A stretch of 64,000 nt of DNA, taken from contig NZ_SCWF01000006.1 of NCBI RefSeq assembly GCF_004359575.1, forward strand, positions 62,001 to 126,000. Reading direction: 5' to 3'. The notes below the pieces were generated by a model that made no database searches, had not been told where the DNA came from, and saw only the letters and a program-made list of their open reading frames with translations. How positions within the stretch are numbered: the first letter of the stretch is position 1; every line of letters begins with the position of its first letter. This document shows, piece by piece, positions 1 through 7,859 of this stretch. Position numbers and translations under genes: made by a program. Source of the DNA: Macrococcus bovicus (lineage in GTDB: Bacteria > Bacillota > Bacilli > Staphylococcales > Staphylococcaceae).

Positions 1-812
1 TTGACCGCGAGATAGCGAACAGCGCCCCCGCAGCTGATAAACTGATTGCCTGAGACTTTGACCGTCCTGGATTTGAGCAGGGTGACCGCGTAATCATTCA
101 TACCGTCAAACGTATTGTTCTCAATAAAAATATTCTCATAGAAAATATCATACTGGCTGGCATGAGAACCGATAGCCCGGTTCCATGCCGTCATCATCGG
201 TTCACCGGAATTACCGAAACAGCAGCCTTCTATCAAGACATTGCGCGTCGGTGTCCCGTCATAATAGCCGAACTTCGGAAAAGAATCTCTCAGCTGAAGG
301 TCAATCTGAATCGCTTCACTGAACTGCCTTTTACCGGAATCATCCCGGAAGCCGAGAAAGCGGCAGTTTTTCACGTGAAAACCATCCAGTCCGCAGGCGT
401 CTATGGCATGACCACCAACGACATTCTTGAAAGTCACATCTTCAATTTTTATCTCTGCTGCATGACCGAGAGACATGATGGTATTGTTGAAATTCAGGAC
501 ATGACCATACTGGTCAAAAGTACCGCCTTTAATGGTGATATGACCATTACCGTTGTAACCCTGATAGCCGGGTTTCCGGCCGTTTTTGAGGAGGGCACCA
601 TTGCTCATCCTTCTGACGACTGCATCTTTATGAAGAATAAGCGTTGTATGGTGGTAGATGACAAGCTCTTTTGCAATATAGTAAGTCCCTGCCGGTACAT
701 AGATTGTAACAGGGGTCTTTTTCGCTTGATTCAAGGCGCGCTGGAAACCGATAGTATCCCTGACAATATGCCGGCCACGTGCACCATAATCTCTGACATT
801 GATTTTTCTCAT
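1..812 (-). CDS. Right-handed beta-helix (pectate-lyase-like) protein, C-terminus outside window
   Basis: The minus strand is open from the ATG at 810-812 to the left edge with no stop, so only about 270 N-terminal residues are present. The start is preceded by AAGGA at a good distance; an ATG three codons upstream lies too close to that AAGGA. The protein begins MRKINVRDYGARG, the usual opening of pectate-lyase-superfamily beta-helix proteins. Short strand-turn repeats follow, rich in G, N and I/V (for example HITIKGGTFDQYGH and IKIEDVTFKNVVGGHA). No signal peptide is visible. Substrate unknown: carbohydrate-active enzyme, surface or phage-tail-like proteins all share this fold. The open frame on the plus strand at 162-839 is its shadow. 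Confidence 0.75.
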   Translation of the reverse strand, partial: MRKINVRDYGARGRHIVRDTIGFQRALNQAKKTPVTIYVPAGTYYIAKELVIYHHTTLILHKDAVVRRMSNGALLKNGRKPGYQGYNGNGHITIKGGTFDQYGHVLNFNNTIMSLGHAAEIKIEDVTFKNVVGGHAIDACGLDGFHVKNCRFLGFRDDSGKRQFSEAIQIDLQLRDSFPKFGYYDGTPTRNVLIEGCCFGNSGEPMMTAWNRAIGSHASQYDIFYENIFIENNTFDGMNDYAVTLLKSRTVKVSGNQFISCGGAVRYLAV

Positions 813-872
813 TTTGTTCATCCTTATTATCATTTATAATTTGATTAACTATACCCTGTTAGGAGGCTCATT

Positions 873-1433
873 ATGGATAAAGCATTACTGATTATCGACT
901 ATTCTTATGATTTCATTGCAGATGACGGAAAACTGACTTGCGGTAAGCCCGGTCAATCCATTGCACAGGCCATCGCCCGTAAATTTGAAGCTTATATCGC
1001 TGAAGGTCAGCCTGTCTTCATCACGATGGATCTGCATGACTTTAATGATATGTCACATCCTGAATCCAAGCTCTTTCCGCCTCATAATCTCCGCGGAACA
1101 GCTGGCCGTGAACTTTATGGTGCTGTCAAAGAAGTGTATGACAAATTTAGAAATCATCCGCTTGTCTTCTGGATTGACAAAAGACGCTACAGTTCATTTG
1201 CGGGCACACCACTCCATCAGTATTTAACAGAACGTCAGATCAAGATGATTGAACTGACAGGTGTCTGTACAGATATCTGTGTGCTTCATACAGCGGTGGA
1301 TGGTTACAACCTCGGCTATACCATGATGGTCGATAAGGATGCTGTTCAGTCCTTCAGCGAGGCAGGACACCAGTTCGCGCTGTCTCACTTTGAACATTCG
1401 CTCGGCATGACGATTACGGGTCAGTCATGCTAA
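873..1433 (+). CDS. pncA: Nicotinamidase / isochorismatase-family cysteine hydrolase
   Basis: A 186-residue protein of the cysteine-hydrolase (isochorismatase) fold that would convert nicotinamide to nicotinate for NAD salvage. The catalytic triad is visible: D9 (LLIIDYSYDF), K103 (WIDKRRYSSF) and nucleophile C136 (GVCTDICVLHT). Metal-site residues D53 and H55 (MDLHDF) and the nicotinamidase-type FPPHNLRGTAGRE stretch support nicotinamidase over other isochorismatases. AGGAGG precedes the ATG by a normal distance. The gene lies 35 bases ahead of ppaC on the same strand and is probably co-transcribed with it. Substrate is assigned from family motifs only. Confidence 0.88.
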   Translation: MDKALLIIDYSYDFIADDGKLTCGKPGQSIAQAIARKFEAYIAEGQPVFITMDLHDFNDMSHPESKLFPPHNLRGTAGRELYGAVKEVYDKFRNHPLVFWIDKRRYSSFAGTPLHQYLTERQIKMIELTGVCTDICVLHTAVDGYNLGYTMMVDKDAVQSFSEAGHQFALSHFEHSLGMTITGQSC

Positions 1434-1468
1434 AATAAAAGATATTCATATTAAAAGGAGAAGAATTC

Positions 1469-2386
1469 ATGACTATTTTAACTTTCGGACATCAAAATCC
1501 TGATACAGATACAATCACTTCAGCACTGGTGATGGCAGACCTGCAGACTGCTGCCGGCAAAGAAGTCGAAGCAGTGAGACTCGGCGAGGTAAGTGCAGAA
1601 ACGCAGTACGCGCTTGACCACTTCAAAGTATCTGCACCACGTTTAATCGAAAAAGTGGACGGCGAGGAAGTCATTCTCGTCGACCATAATGAGTTCCAGC
1701 AGTCAGCTCCTGGCATCGAATCTGCACACATTCTGATGGTAGTGGACCACCACCGTATCTCAAATTTTGAGACAGCTGCACCTCTTTATTACAGAGCAGA
1801 ACCTGTCGGCTGTACAGCAACGATTCTCAATAAAATGTATAAAGAAAATCAGATTGAAGTGAAGCCTGAGATTGCCGGTCTGATGTTATCTGCTATTATC
1901 TCTGATACATTACTCTTCAAGTCTCCTACTTGCACTGACGAAGATGTGAAAGCAGCGGAAGAACTTGCTGAAATCGCAGGTATCAACAAAGAAGAATATG
2001 GTCTTGAAATGCTGAAAGCAGGTGCTTCTACAGCAGATAAATCTGCAGAAGATTTACTTAATATCGACGCGAAATCATTCTCAATGGGTGAAAAGGAAGT
2101 CCGTGTGGCACAAGTCAATACAGTCGATATCGACGAAGTATTCGCACGTCAGGAAGAACTTGAGAATGCCATCAATGCTGAAACAGCACAAAATGGCTAC
2201 GACTTATTTGTCCTTGTCGTGACAGATATCATCAATTCAGATTCGAAGATCCTTGCGTTGGGTAAAGAACAGGAAGCAGTCAATAAAGCATTCAACGTCG
2301 CTTTAGATAAAAATACTGCGCTACTTAAAGGTGTGGTATCACGTAAGAAACAGGTGGTACCTCAGTTAACTGACGTCTTATCATAA
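1469..2386 (+). CDS. ppaC: Manganese-dependent inorganic pyrophosphatase
   Basis: A 305-residue family II (DHH-type) soluble pyrophosphatase that hydrolyses PPi to phosphate in the cytoplasm. Metal ligands expected for the family are all seen: H8, D12 and D14 in [11 protein letters not shown]72 in LVDHNE, the DHH at 93-95 and D146 in IISDTLLF. The C-terminal DHHA2 part carries the phosphate-binding SRKKQ stretch near residue 293. Length matches the usual 305-310 residues. AAGGAG precedes the ATG. It is followed after 13 bases by a small GNAT gene whose Shine-Dalgarno begins just after the ppaC stop. Confidence 0.95.
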   Translation: MTILTFGHQNPDTDTITSALVMADLQTAAGKEVEAVRLGEVSAETQYALDHFKVSAPRLIEKVDGEEVILVDHNEFQQSAPGIESAHILMVVDHHRISNFETAAPLYYRAEPVGCTATILNKMYKENQIEVKPEIAGLMLSAIISDTLLFKSPTCTDEDVKAAEELAEIAGINKEEYGLEMLKAGASTADKSAEDLLNIDAKSFSMGEKEVRVAQVNTVDIDEVFARQEELENAINAETAQNGYDLFVLVVTDIINSDSKILALGKEQEAVNKAFNVALDKNTALLKGVVSRKKQVVPQLTDVLS

Positions 2387-2399
2387 GGAGGTGTTCCCG

Positions 2400-2654
2400 A
2401 TGGAAATCCAGCAGTCAGGTAACAGATTTCATATCGATGACATAGCTGAAATCACATTCTACACACAAGACGACACAATTGTCATCAATCATACCTTTGT
2501 AGATCCCTCTCTTCGCGGACAAGGGATTGCGAGGCAATTACTGGACCGTGTCATCGACTATGCACGGGAAAACAATCTGAAAATCGTGCCGCTCTGCTCT
2601 TATGCGGTAACTGCAATGCACAACGACCCATCTGTGCAGGACGTACTGAAATAA
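2400..2654 (+). CDS. Small GNAT-type N-acetyltransferase-like protein (COG2388 type)
   Basis: An 84-residue protein consisting of little more than the acetyl-CoA-binding part of a GNAT fold. It has a FVDPSLRGQGIARQLLD stretch (motif A, R/Q-x-x-G-x-G/A) and a following helix, then a PLCSYA segment. Such mini-GNATs are common in staphylococci and bacilli; the acceptor is unknown. The ATG at 2400 is preferred because AAGGAGGTG ends 7 bases before it; an upstream in-frame GTG at 2391 overlaps that ribosome-binding site. It is the last gene of the pncA-ppaC group and is followed directly by a strong hairpin terminator. Confidence 0.8.
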   Translation: MEIQQSGNRFHIDDIAEITFYTQDDTIVINHTFVDPSLRGQGIARQLLDRVIDYARENNLKIVPLCSYAVTAMHNDPSVQDVLK

Positions 2655-2656
2655 GC

Positions 2657-2696
2657 AAAAGGACGTTTTATCTTTTCTGATAAAACGTCCTTTTTT
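2657..2696. terminator. Bidirectional intrinsic terminator
   Basis: Long perfect stem (AAAAGGACGTTTTATC pairing with GATAAAACGTCCTTTT) around a short loop, with T runs usable in both directions. It separates the plus-strand pncA-ppaC-GNAT group from the minus-strand SMR operon that ends at 2695. Confidence 0.9.
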
Positions 2697-3006
2697 ATAC
2701 GAGTTTAAGACCGATGATGGCGATAATGATCAACGTGATCAGAACTACTTTTTTCAGGTTGAAGCTGTCTTTATAGAACAGAATACCGACGATGACACTG
2801 CCCATTGCACCTATCCCTGTCCAGACGCTGTAGGCGGTGCCGAGCGGCAGTGACTTGATTGCCACGGACAGCAAGAAGAGACTCAACATACTGAGTAAGA
2901 ACCAGATCACTGTCCACGTTCTGTTCTTGAAGCTGTCGCTGTTTTTCAAGGCCACCACCATGAGGACTTCCATCAGACCTGCGCTGATCAATACTATCCA
3001 GCTCAT
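2695..3006 (-). CDS. Small multidrug resistance (SMR) subunit, YkkD-like
   Basis: A 103-residue four-helix SMR-family transporter subunit. The conserved membrane glutamate is E13 (ISAGLMEVLMVVALK), and the family motif GTAYSVWTGIGAMGSV lies near residue 57. It overlaps the upstream SMR gene by 4 bases (ATGA arrangement), which points to translational coupling and a heteromeric pair like Bacillus YkkC/YkkD. The order long partner then short partner also matches ykkC-ykkD. Known pairs export small cations such as guanidinium or quaternary compounds; the substrate here cannot be read from sequence. No guanidine riboswitch was seen upstream of the operon. Confidence 0.85.
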   Translation of the reverse strand: MSWIVLISAGLMEVLMVVALKNSDSFKNRTWTVIWFLLSMLSLFLLSVAIKSLPLGTAYSVWTGIGAMGSVIVGILFYKDSFNLKKVVLITLIIIAIIGLKLV

Positions 3007-3338
3007 GATTCCTCAGCTCCTTCCACAAATTTGAGGCCGACGATTGATGCAATCAAGAGCGTAAGGAAAAACAGCTTCAGGATGCTCATCGGTTCATCGA
3101 GAAAGAAGTAGCCGTAGAGTACTGTGCCGACTGCCCCTATGCCGGTATAGATGGCATAAGCCATGCCGACCTCCATATGTGTCAGGCAATAGGCGAAAAA
3201 GTAGAAGGAAAGCGCCATGACAGCGACCGTAAACAGCGTCCACGGAATATCTGTGAAGCCATGTGAATACTTGAGACCGACTGCCCAGACCACTTCAAGC
3301 AGGCCGCCGATAATGAGAAAAAGCCATGATTTATTCAT
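3003..3338 (-). CDS. Small multidrug resistance (SMR) subunit, YkkC-like
   Basis: A 111-residue SMR subunit with four predicted membrane helices and conserved E15 in LLEVVWAVGLKYS, very like the start of Bacillus YkkC. GMAYAIYTGIGAVGTV is the family motif of helix 3. It has a short charged C-terminal tail (EGAEES) that its partner lacks, typical of asymmetric SMR pairs. Its start lies inside the 3' end of the upstream oxidoreductase gene (8-base overlap) and its stop overlaps the next SMR start, so three genes are read as one tightly coupled operon. Confidence 0.85.
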   Translation of the reverse strand: MNKSWLFLIIGGLLEVVWAVGLKYSHGFTDIPWTLFTVAVMALSFYFFAYCLTHMEVGMAYAIYTGIGAVGTVLYGYFFLDEPMSILKLFFLTLLIASIVGLKFVEGAEES

Positions 3339-4290
3339 GAATAGCTGCCTCTCTTTCGATGATTTCCAGCATGCGTAGTGTATCCATACTCATCTGCTCA
3401 TTGTCCGGATTGATGGACATGGCCATACAGGCATCCATAAATGACTTGATTTCATAGGACATCGGCAGCGCATGGTGTTCAAATCGTTCAATTTCTTCGC
3501 CTTGCCGGTTGTGCTTGATGATGACTGCAGGAGCAGAAATCTTGTCTATAGTCAGAATCCCTTCCTCCCCGATGATTTCAGACGGCAGATGACTGTCGAT
3601 GATTTTCGAGAAGCTGAGAACAGCTGTCATATCACTGTACTCAGCAATGACTGTTCCTTGTCCGTCCGCACCAGTCGATAGCCGGTGCAGTGCGGCACTG
3701 ACAGTATCAGGCAGACCGAATAATCTGACAAGCGGTGCAATGGTATAGACCCCGAGATCCGTCAATGCGCCGTTACCGAGTTCCGGTCTGAACGCATTCT
3801 CTACAATCCCTGCTTTCAGTTTATCGTAACGTGATGAGTACTGATTATAGTGAAAATTGACGCGGCGTATCGTGCCGATGTCAGCGAGCCATCTCTTCAG
3901 CTGCTGAAAGGCCGCCGCTTCAGTCGACTTCATCGCTTCCATCAATATGACACCATTCTGCTTGGCACAGTCGAAAAGCTTTTGCCCTTCTGCTACAGTC
4001 AGTGTGAGGGGCTTTTCGCAGAGAACATGTTTCTTGGCATTCAGCGCATCCATCGCCTGCTCCGCATGCAGCAAGTTAGGCGTCGCAATATAGACCGCAT
4101 CATAGCTGTCACTCGAGATAAAAGTCTGCCAGTCTGTAAAACGATGCGCTATGTTATGCGTATCAGCAAACTCAGCCGCCCGCTCAGCCGTGCGTGAATA
4201 GACGGCCGTCACTTCAAATCCTTCAATTGTTCTACCGGCGGCAATCATCCGGTCAGTGATCCAGTTCGTCCCTACTATCCCAAATCTCAT
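3331..4290 (-). CDS. Gfo/Idh/MocA-family NAD(P)-dependent oxidoreductase
   Basis: About 319 residues: an N-terminal Rossmann domain (MRFGIVGTNWITDRM, then VYIATPNLLHAEQAM and the diagnostic HVLCEKPLTL) and a C-terminal alpha/beta substrate domain (LGVYTIAPLVRLFG). These enzymes oxidise or reduce sugars, inositols or related polyols with NAD(P). The ATG at 4290 is chosen because GAGGTG lies 6 bases upstream; the in-frame ATG at 4314 has no ribosome-binding site. It leads an operon with the SMR pair, an uncommon partnership, and is divergent from the aldehyde dehydrogenase gene. Substrate unknown. Confidence 0.85.
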   Translation of the reverse strand: MRFGIVGTNWITDRMIAAGRTIEGFEVTAVYSRTAERAAEFADTHNIAHRFTDWQTFISSDSYDAVYIATPNLLHAEQAMDALNAKKHVLCEKPLTLTVAEGQKLFDCAKQNGVILMEAMKSTEAAAFQQLKRWLADIGTIRRVNFHYNQYSSRYDKLKAGIVENAFRPELGNGALTDLGVYTIAPLVRLFGLPDTVSAALHRLSTGADGQGTVIAEYSDMTAVLSFSKIIDSHLPSEIIGEEGILTIDKISAPAVIIKHNRQGEEIERFEHHALPMSYEIKSFMDACMAMSINPDNEQMSMDTLRMLEIIEREAAIHE

Positions 4291-4377
4291 TTCCTTCACC
4301 TCATTTAAGTTCAATTGATTTTATCATGCAATAATCTATTGTACACTAATTACATCATATATGCAGAGGTGACCGTT

Positions 4378-5748
4378 TTGTACAAAACTGATTTAGAAGA
4401 AATCAATGAGTTTTTTGATACAGACATGACCAAAGATTTAAAATTTCGTAAAAAACATCTCAAAGCCCTGAAGAAAGAAATCAGAGCGCGGGAAAAAGAC
4501 ATTCTGACTGCCCTGGCACAAGATTTAGGCAAAGGGAAAGTAGAAGGTTACGCATCTGAGATCGGCCTGATTTTAAAGTCTATTTCCATGTTCATAAAAG
4601 AAATGAAGAGTTACAGCAAAATAGAATCGATTTCAACGCCGATGATGCAGTTCCCCGGCAAAAGTTATATCATGCGTGAACCGCTTGGCACCGTCCTGAT
4701 CATCGGGCCGTTCAATTATCCATTCCAGCTGGTCATGGAGCCTTTGATCGGTGCGCTTGCAGCCGGCAACTGTGCTGTCGTCAAACCTTCTGAACAGACG
4801 CCTTATACAAGTGCCATTATCGAGGAAATCATCTCTACAGTCTTCCCGGCCGATTATGTCAAGGTCATTCAAGGCGAGAAAGACGTCACCTCTGAATTAC
4901 TGGAACAGAAATTTGATTTCATCTTCTTTACGGGCAGCACGAAAGTAGGCCAGATTGTCTACGAAGCAGCAAGTAAGAATCTGACACCTGTCGCACTCGA
5001 GCTAGGCGGCAAAAGTCCGACGATTATCGATGAGACAGCTAACATCAAGGTGGCTGCTGAGCGTATCGCGTTCGGTAAATTTATGAATGCCGGCCAGACA
5101 TGTGTCGCACCGGACTATATACTGATCGACCGTAAAGTAAAAGAACCTTTCATTAAAGCGATGCGTTCTACACTGAAAGATTTTTACGGTAAAGACCCGC
5201 AGACATCTGCAGACTATGGTCGCATTGTCAACGACCGTCATTTCGACCGTCTTGACGCACTACGCCAAAGTGCAGAACAGGATATCGTCATCGGCGGCGA
5301 GACAGACCGTACTGAGCGCTATATCGCACCGACACTGATAGACCATGTCCAGCTTGACGACAAAATCATGGAAGAGGAAATATTCGGTCCATTGCTGCCG
5401 ATCGTCACCTTTGACGACCGCGAGGAAATCTTCTCGATCATCAAGCGCTATGATAAACCGCTTGCCCTCTACATCTTCAGTGAAGATGAAGACTTCGTAA
5501 AAAAAGTCTTCAGACGCTTATCATTCGGCGGTGGCTGTATTAATGACACACTGATGCACGTCTCTAACCCATACCTGCCATTCGGTGGCGTCGGTGCATC
5601 AGGCATCGGCCACTATCACGGGAAGTATTCATTCGATTTATTCAGCCATCAGAAAGCCTATATGACAAAAGGCACAAAGCTCGAGACAGGATTGATGTTC
5701 CCTCCCTATAAAGGGAAGTTCAAATACATCAGACAAATATACAAATAA
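4378..5748 (+). CDS. Aldehyde dehydrogenase (class 3-like, YwdH/AldH type)
   Basis: A 456-residue NAD(P)-dependent aldehyde dehydrogenase. The oxyanion-site N113 (IIGPFNYPFQ), general base E208 (VALELGGKSP) and nucleophile C242 (NAGQTCVAPDY) are all present. The short length and the LPFGGVGASGIGHYHGK C-terminal signature match ALDH3-like bacterial enzymes. Start: an in-frame TTG at 4378 sits 7 bases after AGAGGTG; an upstream ATG at 4315 has no ribosome-binding site and would add an unrelated tail. It is divergent from the Gfo/Idh gene, so both may share a control region at 4291-4377. The physiological aldehyde is not evident. Confidence 0.9.
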   Translation: MYKTDLEEINEFFDTDMTKDLKFRKKHLKALKKEIRAREKDILTALAQDLGKGKVEGYASEIGLILKSISMFIKEMKSYSKIESISTPMMQFPGKSYIMREPLGTVLIIGPFNYPFQLVMEPLIGALAAGNCAVVKPSEQTPYTSAIIEEIISTVFPADYVKVIQGEKDVTSELLEQKFDFIFFTGSTKVGQIVYEAASKNLTPVALELGGKSPTIIDETANIKVAAERIAFGKFMNAGQTCVAPDYILIDRKVKEPFIKAMRSTLKDFYGKDPQTSADYGRIVNDRHFDRLDALRQSAEQDIVIGGETDRTERYIAPTLIDHVQLDDKIMEEEIFGPLLPIVTFDDREEIFSIIKRYDKPLALYIFSEDEDFVKKVFRRLSFGGGCINDTLMHVSNPYLPFGGVGASGIGHYHGKYSFDLFSHQKAYMTKGTKLETGLMFPPYKGKFKYIRQIYK

Positions 5749-5765
5749 CCGGTCAGACAGCTGAG

Positions 5766-5840
5766 CTGCTGAAATTCTCCAAATATCATAAATTTATAGC
5801 AGAAAAAGACGAAAAGTCTGTATTTCATCCGTTTCAGCAG
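5766..5840. repeat. Inverted repeat in the ALDH-NERD intergenic gap
   Basis: Nine-base arms CTGCTGAAA (5766-5774) and TTTCAGCAG (5832-5840) flank about 57 bases. The 169-base gap holds no open frame. The arms are far apart for a classical terminator, and no obvious T run follows. A weak structural element or regulatory site before the NERD gene is possible. Confidence 0.35.
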
Positions 5841-5917
5841 ATGAATACACTCTATTTTTCTTTTTCTGTTTTTTTGAATATTTCACGCTATCGCCTAGAA
5901 TAAGAATGAGGTGATAT

Positions 5918-6820
5918 ATGTTCATCAAAATACATGAACCGTCAGAATTCCAGCAATTTCTGCTGGCTGCTGAGCAACGCTTAATCTTGAATGACCATGA
6001 TGATATGAAACTCTCAAATTATTTACGTGGTATAGCAGGCGAGTCTCTCTTCTATGAACTGATCAAGAATACAGATTGTATAAAGCTATGGGATTTTCAT
6101 TTGAAATATCGAGGCAGCAGCCAGTACGATTTTTTAATCTGGCATCAAGATACCTTGCTGCATTTTGATATCAAGAACTTTACCGGACACTACAAAATCA
6201 TCAATCAGCAGTTTGTATCTGAACGTGACTATGTTCATACAGATGTGACCTCTCAGCTCAATAAGGCTCACTATAAACTGGAATCCTTTTTGAAGCATCA
6301 GCAGATGGCGTCTAAAGTGATCAGTAAGACCGTTTTTATTAACCCTGACTTCAGTTTGGCAGCAGAAAACATTCCTCAACACGTGATCCTTCCGCAGCAG
6401 AGTCAGAAGGTTGCAGAATTTATTTCAAGTATCGTACCACTGCCCATCCACTCGACTTATGCAGAGAGAATGAGGATGTTCCATTATTCCGGTGCCCATT
6501 ATGACAGAATCCATTACTATCCTTTTGACAGCTATACTAAGGGGATGAGATGTGACAAATGTAGAAAATTAATGATGCAGCATCAGCCGAAGAAGCGCTA
6601 TGTGAGGTGTCAACATTGTCAGCATCGCAGCGATAATAAGACTGCTATGATTCATTTACTGAACGAAATGTCTCTGCTGAAAAACGACTCACTGACGACA
6701 GCTGAGGTGAGTCAGTGGAGCGGTTTCTCCAAGGCAACCGTCCGTCGTCTGCTGCAGGAAATCTGTGCGAAAAACGGGGCGAATAAAAATAGGACATACC
6801 AATTGCCTGAGGTGTTATGA
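5918..6820 (+). CDS. NERD-domain protein with zinc ribbon and C-terminal helix-turn-helix (paralogue 1)
   Basis: A 300-residue protein with three visible parts. Residues about 35-130 form a NERD (nuclease-related) domain: GE at 41-42, QYD with D71, and FDIKNF with D84 and K86, the D-(D/E)xK metal site of this nuclease-like fold. C212, C215, C231 and C234 make a four-Cys zinc ribbon. Residues about 258-282 (TAEVSQWSGFSKATVRRLLQ) look like a helix-turn-helix. GAGGTGA precedes the ATG. A paralogue with the same architecture lies at 32106-32945. The stop codon (6818-6820) is supplied by the first copy of a tandem palindrome array. Nuclease activity is inferred from motifs; the biological role is unknown. 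Confidence 0.8.
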   Translation: MFIKIHEPSEFQQFLLAAEQRLILNDHDDMKLSNYLRGIAGESLFYELIKNTDCIKLWDFHLKYRGSSQYDFLIWHQDTLLHFDIKNFTGHYKIINQQFVSERDYVHTDVTSQLNKAHYKLESFLKHQQMASKVISKTVFINPDFSLAAENIPQHVILPQQSQKVAEFISSIVPLPIHSTYAERMRMFHYSGAHYDRIHYYPFDSYTKGMRCDKCRKLMMQHQPKKRYVRCQHCQHRSDNKTAMIHLLNEMSLLKNDSLTTAEVSQWSGFSKATVRRLLQEICAKNGANKNRTYQLPEVL

Positions 6821-7031
6821 GCGATATTTCCTGTTTATCGCTCACAACTCAAGGGACGACGCACTTTCTCTGGTGTTATGAACGATATTTCCTATTTATC
6901 GCTCATAACTCAAGGGACGACGCGCTTTCTCCGGTATTATGAGCGATATTTCCTGTTTATCGCTCACAACTCAAGGGACGACGCACTTTATCTGGTGTTA
7001 TGAGCGATATTTCCTGTTTATCGCTCATAAC
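6814..7031. repeat. Tandem palindrome array A (4 copies, 61-bp period)
   Basis: Four 35-bp palindromes at 6814-6848, 6875-6909, 6936-6970 and 6997-7031, spaced exactly 61 bp apart. Arms are GTTATGAGCGATA and TATCGCTCATAAC around a 9-base loop (TTTCCTGTT or TTTCCTATT). The 26-base linkers between palindromes are also repeated. Copy 1 overlaps the stop codon of the NERD gene. Copies 1-3 carry one or two arm substitutions; copy 4 is perfect. No T run follows the individual hairpins, so they are not ordinary terminators. Related array B is at 12774-12930. Confidence 0.95.
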
Positions 7032-7050
7032 CTAATAACACTCTATTCAA

Positions 7051-7088
7051 CACAAAAACCGTCTCTCCTATGAGGGACGGTTTTTGTG
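7051..7088. terminator. Bidirectional intrinsic terminator
   Basis: Perfect stem CACAAAAACCGTC / GACGGTTTTTGTG with a loop of about 11 bases, just past the stop end of the minus-strand nitrilase gene. A and T runs on each side allow termination in both directions. Confidence 0.85.
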
Positions 7089-7859
7089 TCAATACAATTC
7101 CGGTCTGCGTGATTCAAACACAGGTATTGCCTGTCTTACTTCTGTCGAACGTTCTATATCTATCTCCGCGATGAGGGTTTCCTCCTGTTGCCCCGCTACT
7201 GCCAGCACCTGTCCAGTCGGCTCTATTATCATCGACTGACCGCCGAAGACTGTGCCGTTACATTCGCCTGCTGCATTACATGCTACAATATAGCACTGAT
7301 TTTCAATCGCCCGCGCTTTAAGGAGGGGGGTGAAATGATCCATTCGTTCTTCCGGCCACTCTGCGACCACGTAAATGATTTCTGCTCCTTCTAAAGCAAG
7401 TCGGCGCATCAGCTCAGGGAACCTTAGATCATAACAGATGATGACCCCCATTTTCTCGCCCGCGAGTTCAAACGGCTCAAACTGTTCCCCTGCTGATAAG
7501 TAACGGGGTTCATCCAGCATCGGCACTAAGTGCACTTTGTCGTACTGATAGACCACCTCACCGCGCTGATCAATAATTACACTTCTATTAAAATGTTTGC
7601 TTTCTTCTGATACTGCAATCGAGCCACCGACAATATGAATCTTCTTTTCCATAGCAAGTGTCTTTAAGAAGTCCATTTCACGCTTACCTTTTTCATCAGC
7701 GAGTTCATCCAATCGCTCTAGTTCGTAAGATGTATTCCACATTTCAGGCAGGACTGCAATATCAATCCCTTCCAGTCCGCGTAGCCAGCTCGCTACCTTC
7801 TCCATTGCGCGGTCCGGCCGGCCCGGCACTACTGCCATCTGATAGAGCGCGATTCTCAT
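7089..7859 (-). CDS. Carbon-nitrogen hydrolase (nitrilase superfamily, omega-amidase-like)
   Basis: A 256-residue nitrilase-superfamily hydrolase with the complete Glu-Lys-Cys catalytic set: E39 (LPEMWNTSY), K108 (YDKVHLVP) and C142 (VIICYDLRFPEL). Family members hydrolyse amides such as 2-oxoglutaramate or deaminated glutathione. The CYDLRFPEL context fits the omega-amidase/Nit branch better than true nitrilases. The start ATG overlaps the stop of the upstream lactonase gene by 4 bases, so the two are co-translated. Substrate assignment is inference. Confidence 0.88.
   Translation of the reverse strand: MRIALYQMAVVPGRPDRAMEKVASWLRGLEGIDIAVLPEMWNTSYELERLDELADEKGKREMDFLKTLAMEKKIHIVGGSIAVSEESKHFNRSVIIDQRGEVVYQYDKVHLVPMLDEPRYLSAGEQFEPFELAGEKMGVIICYDLRFPELMRRLALEGAEIIYVVAEWPEERMDHFTPLLKARAIENQCYIVACNAAGECNGTVFGGQSMIIEPTGQVLAVAGQQEETLIAEIDIERSTEVRQAIPVFESRRPELY

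Noticed and set aside
162-839. 225-codon plus-strand frame
   Set aside because: Shadow of the minus-strand beta-helix gene, which has the better start, domain signature and codon pattern.
4291-4377. Guanidine-I (ykkC) riboswitch upstream of the SMR operon
   Set aside because: The gap is only about 87 bases, AT-rich, and lacks the conserved riboswitch segments.
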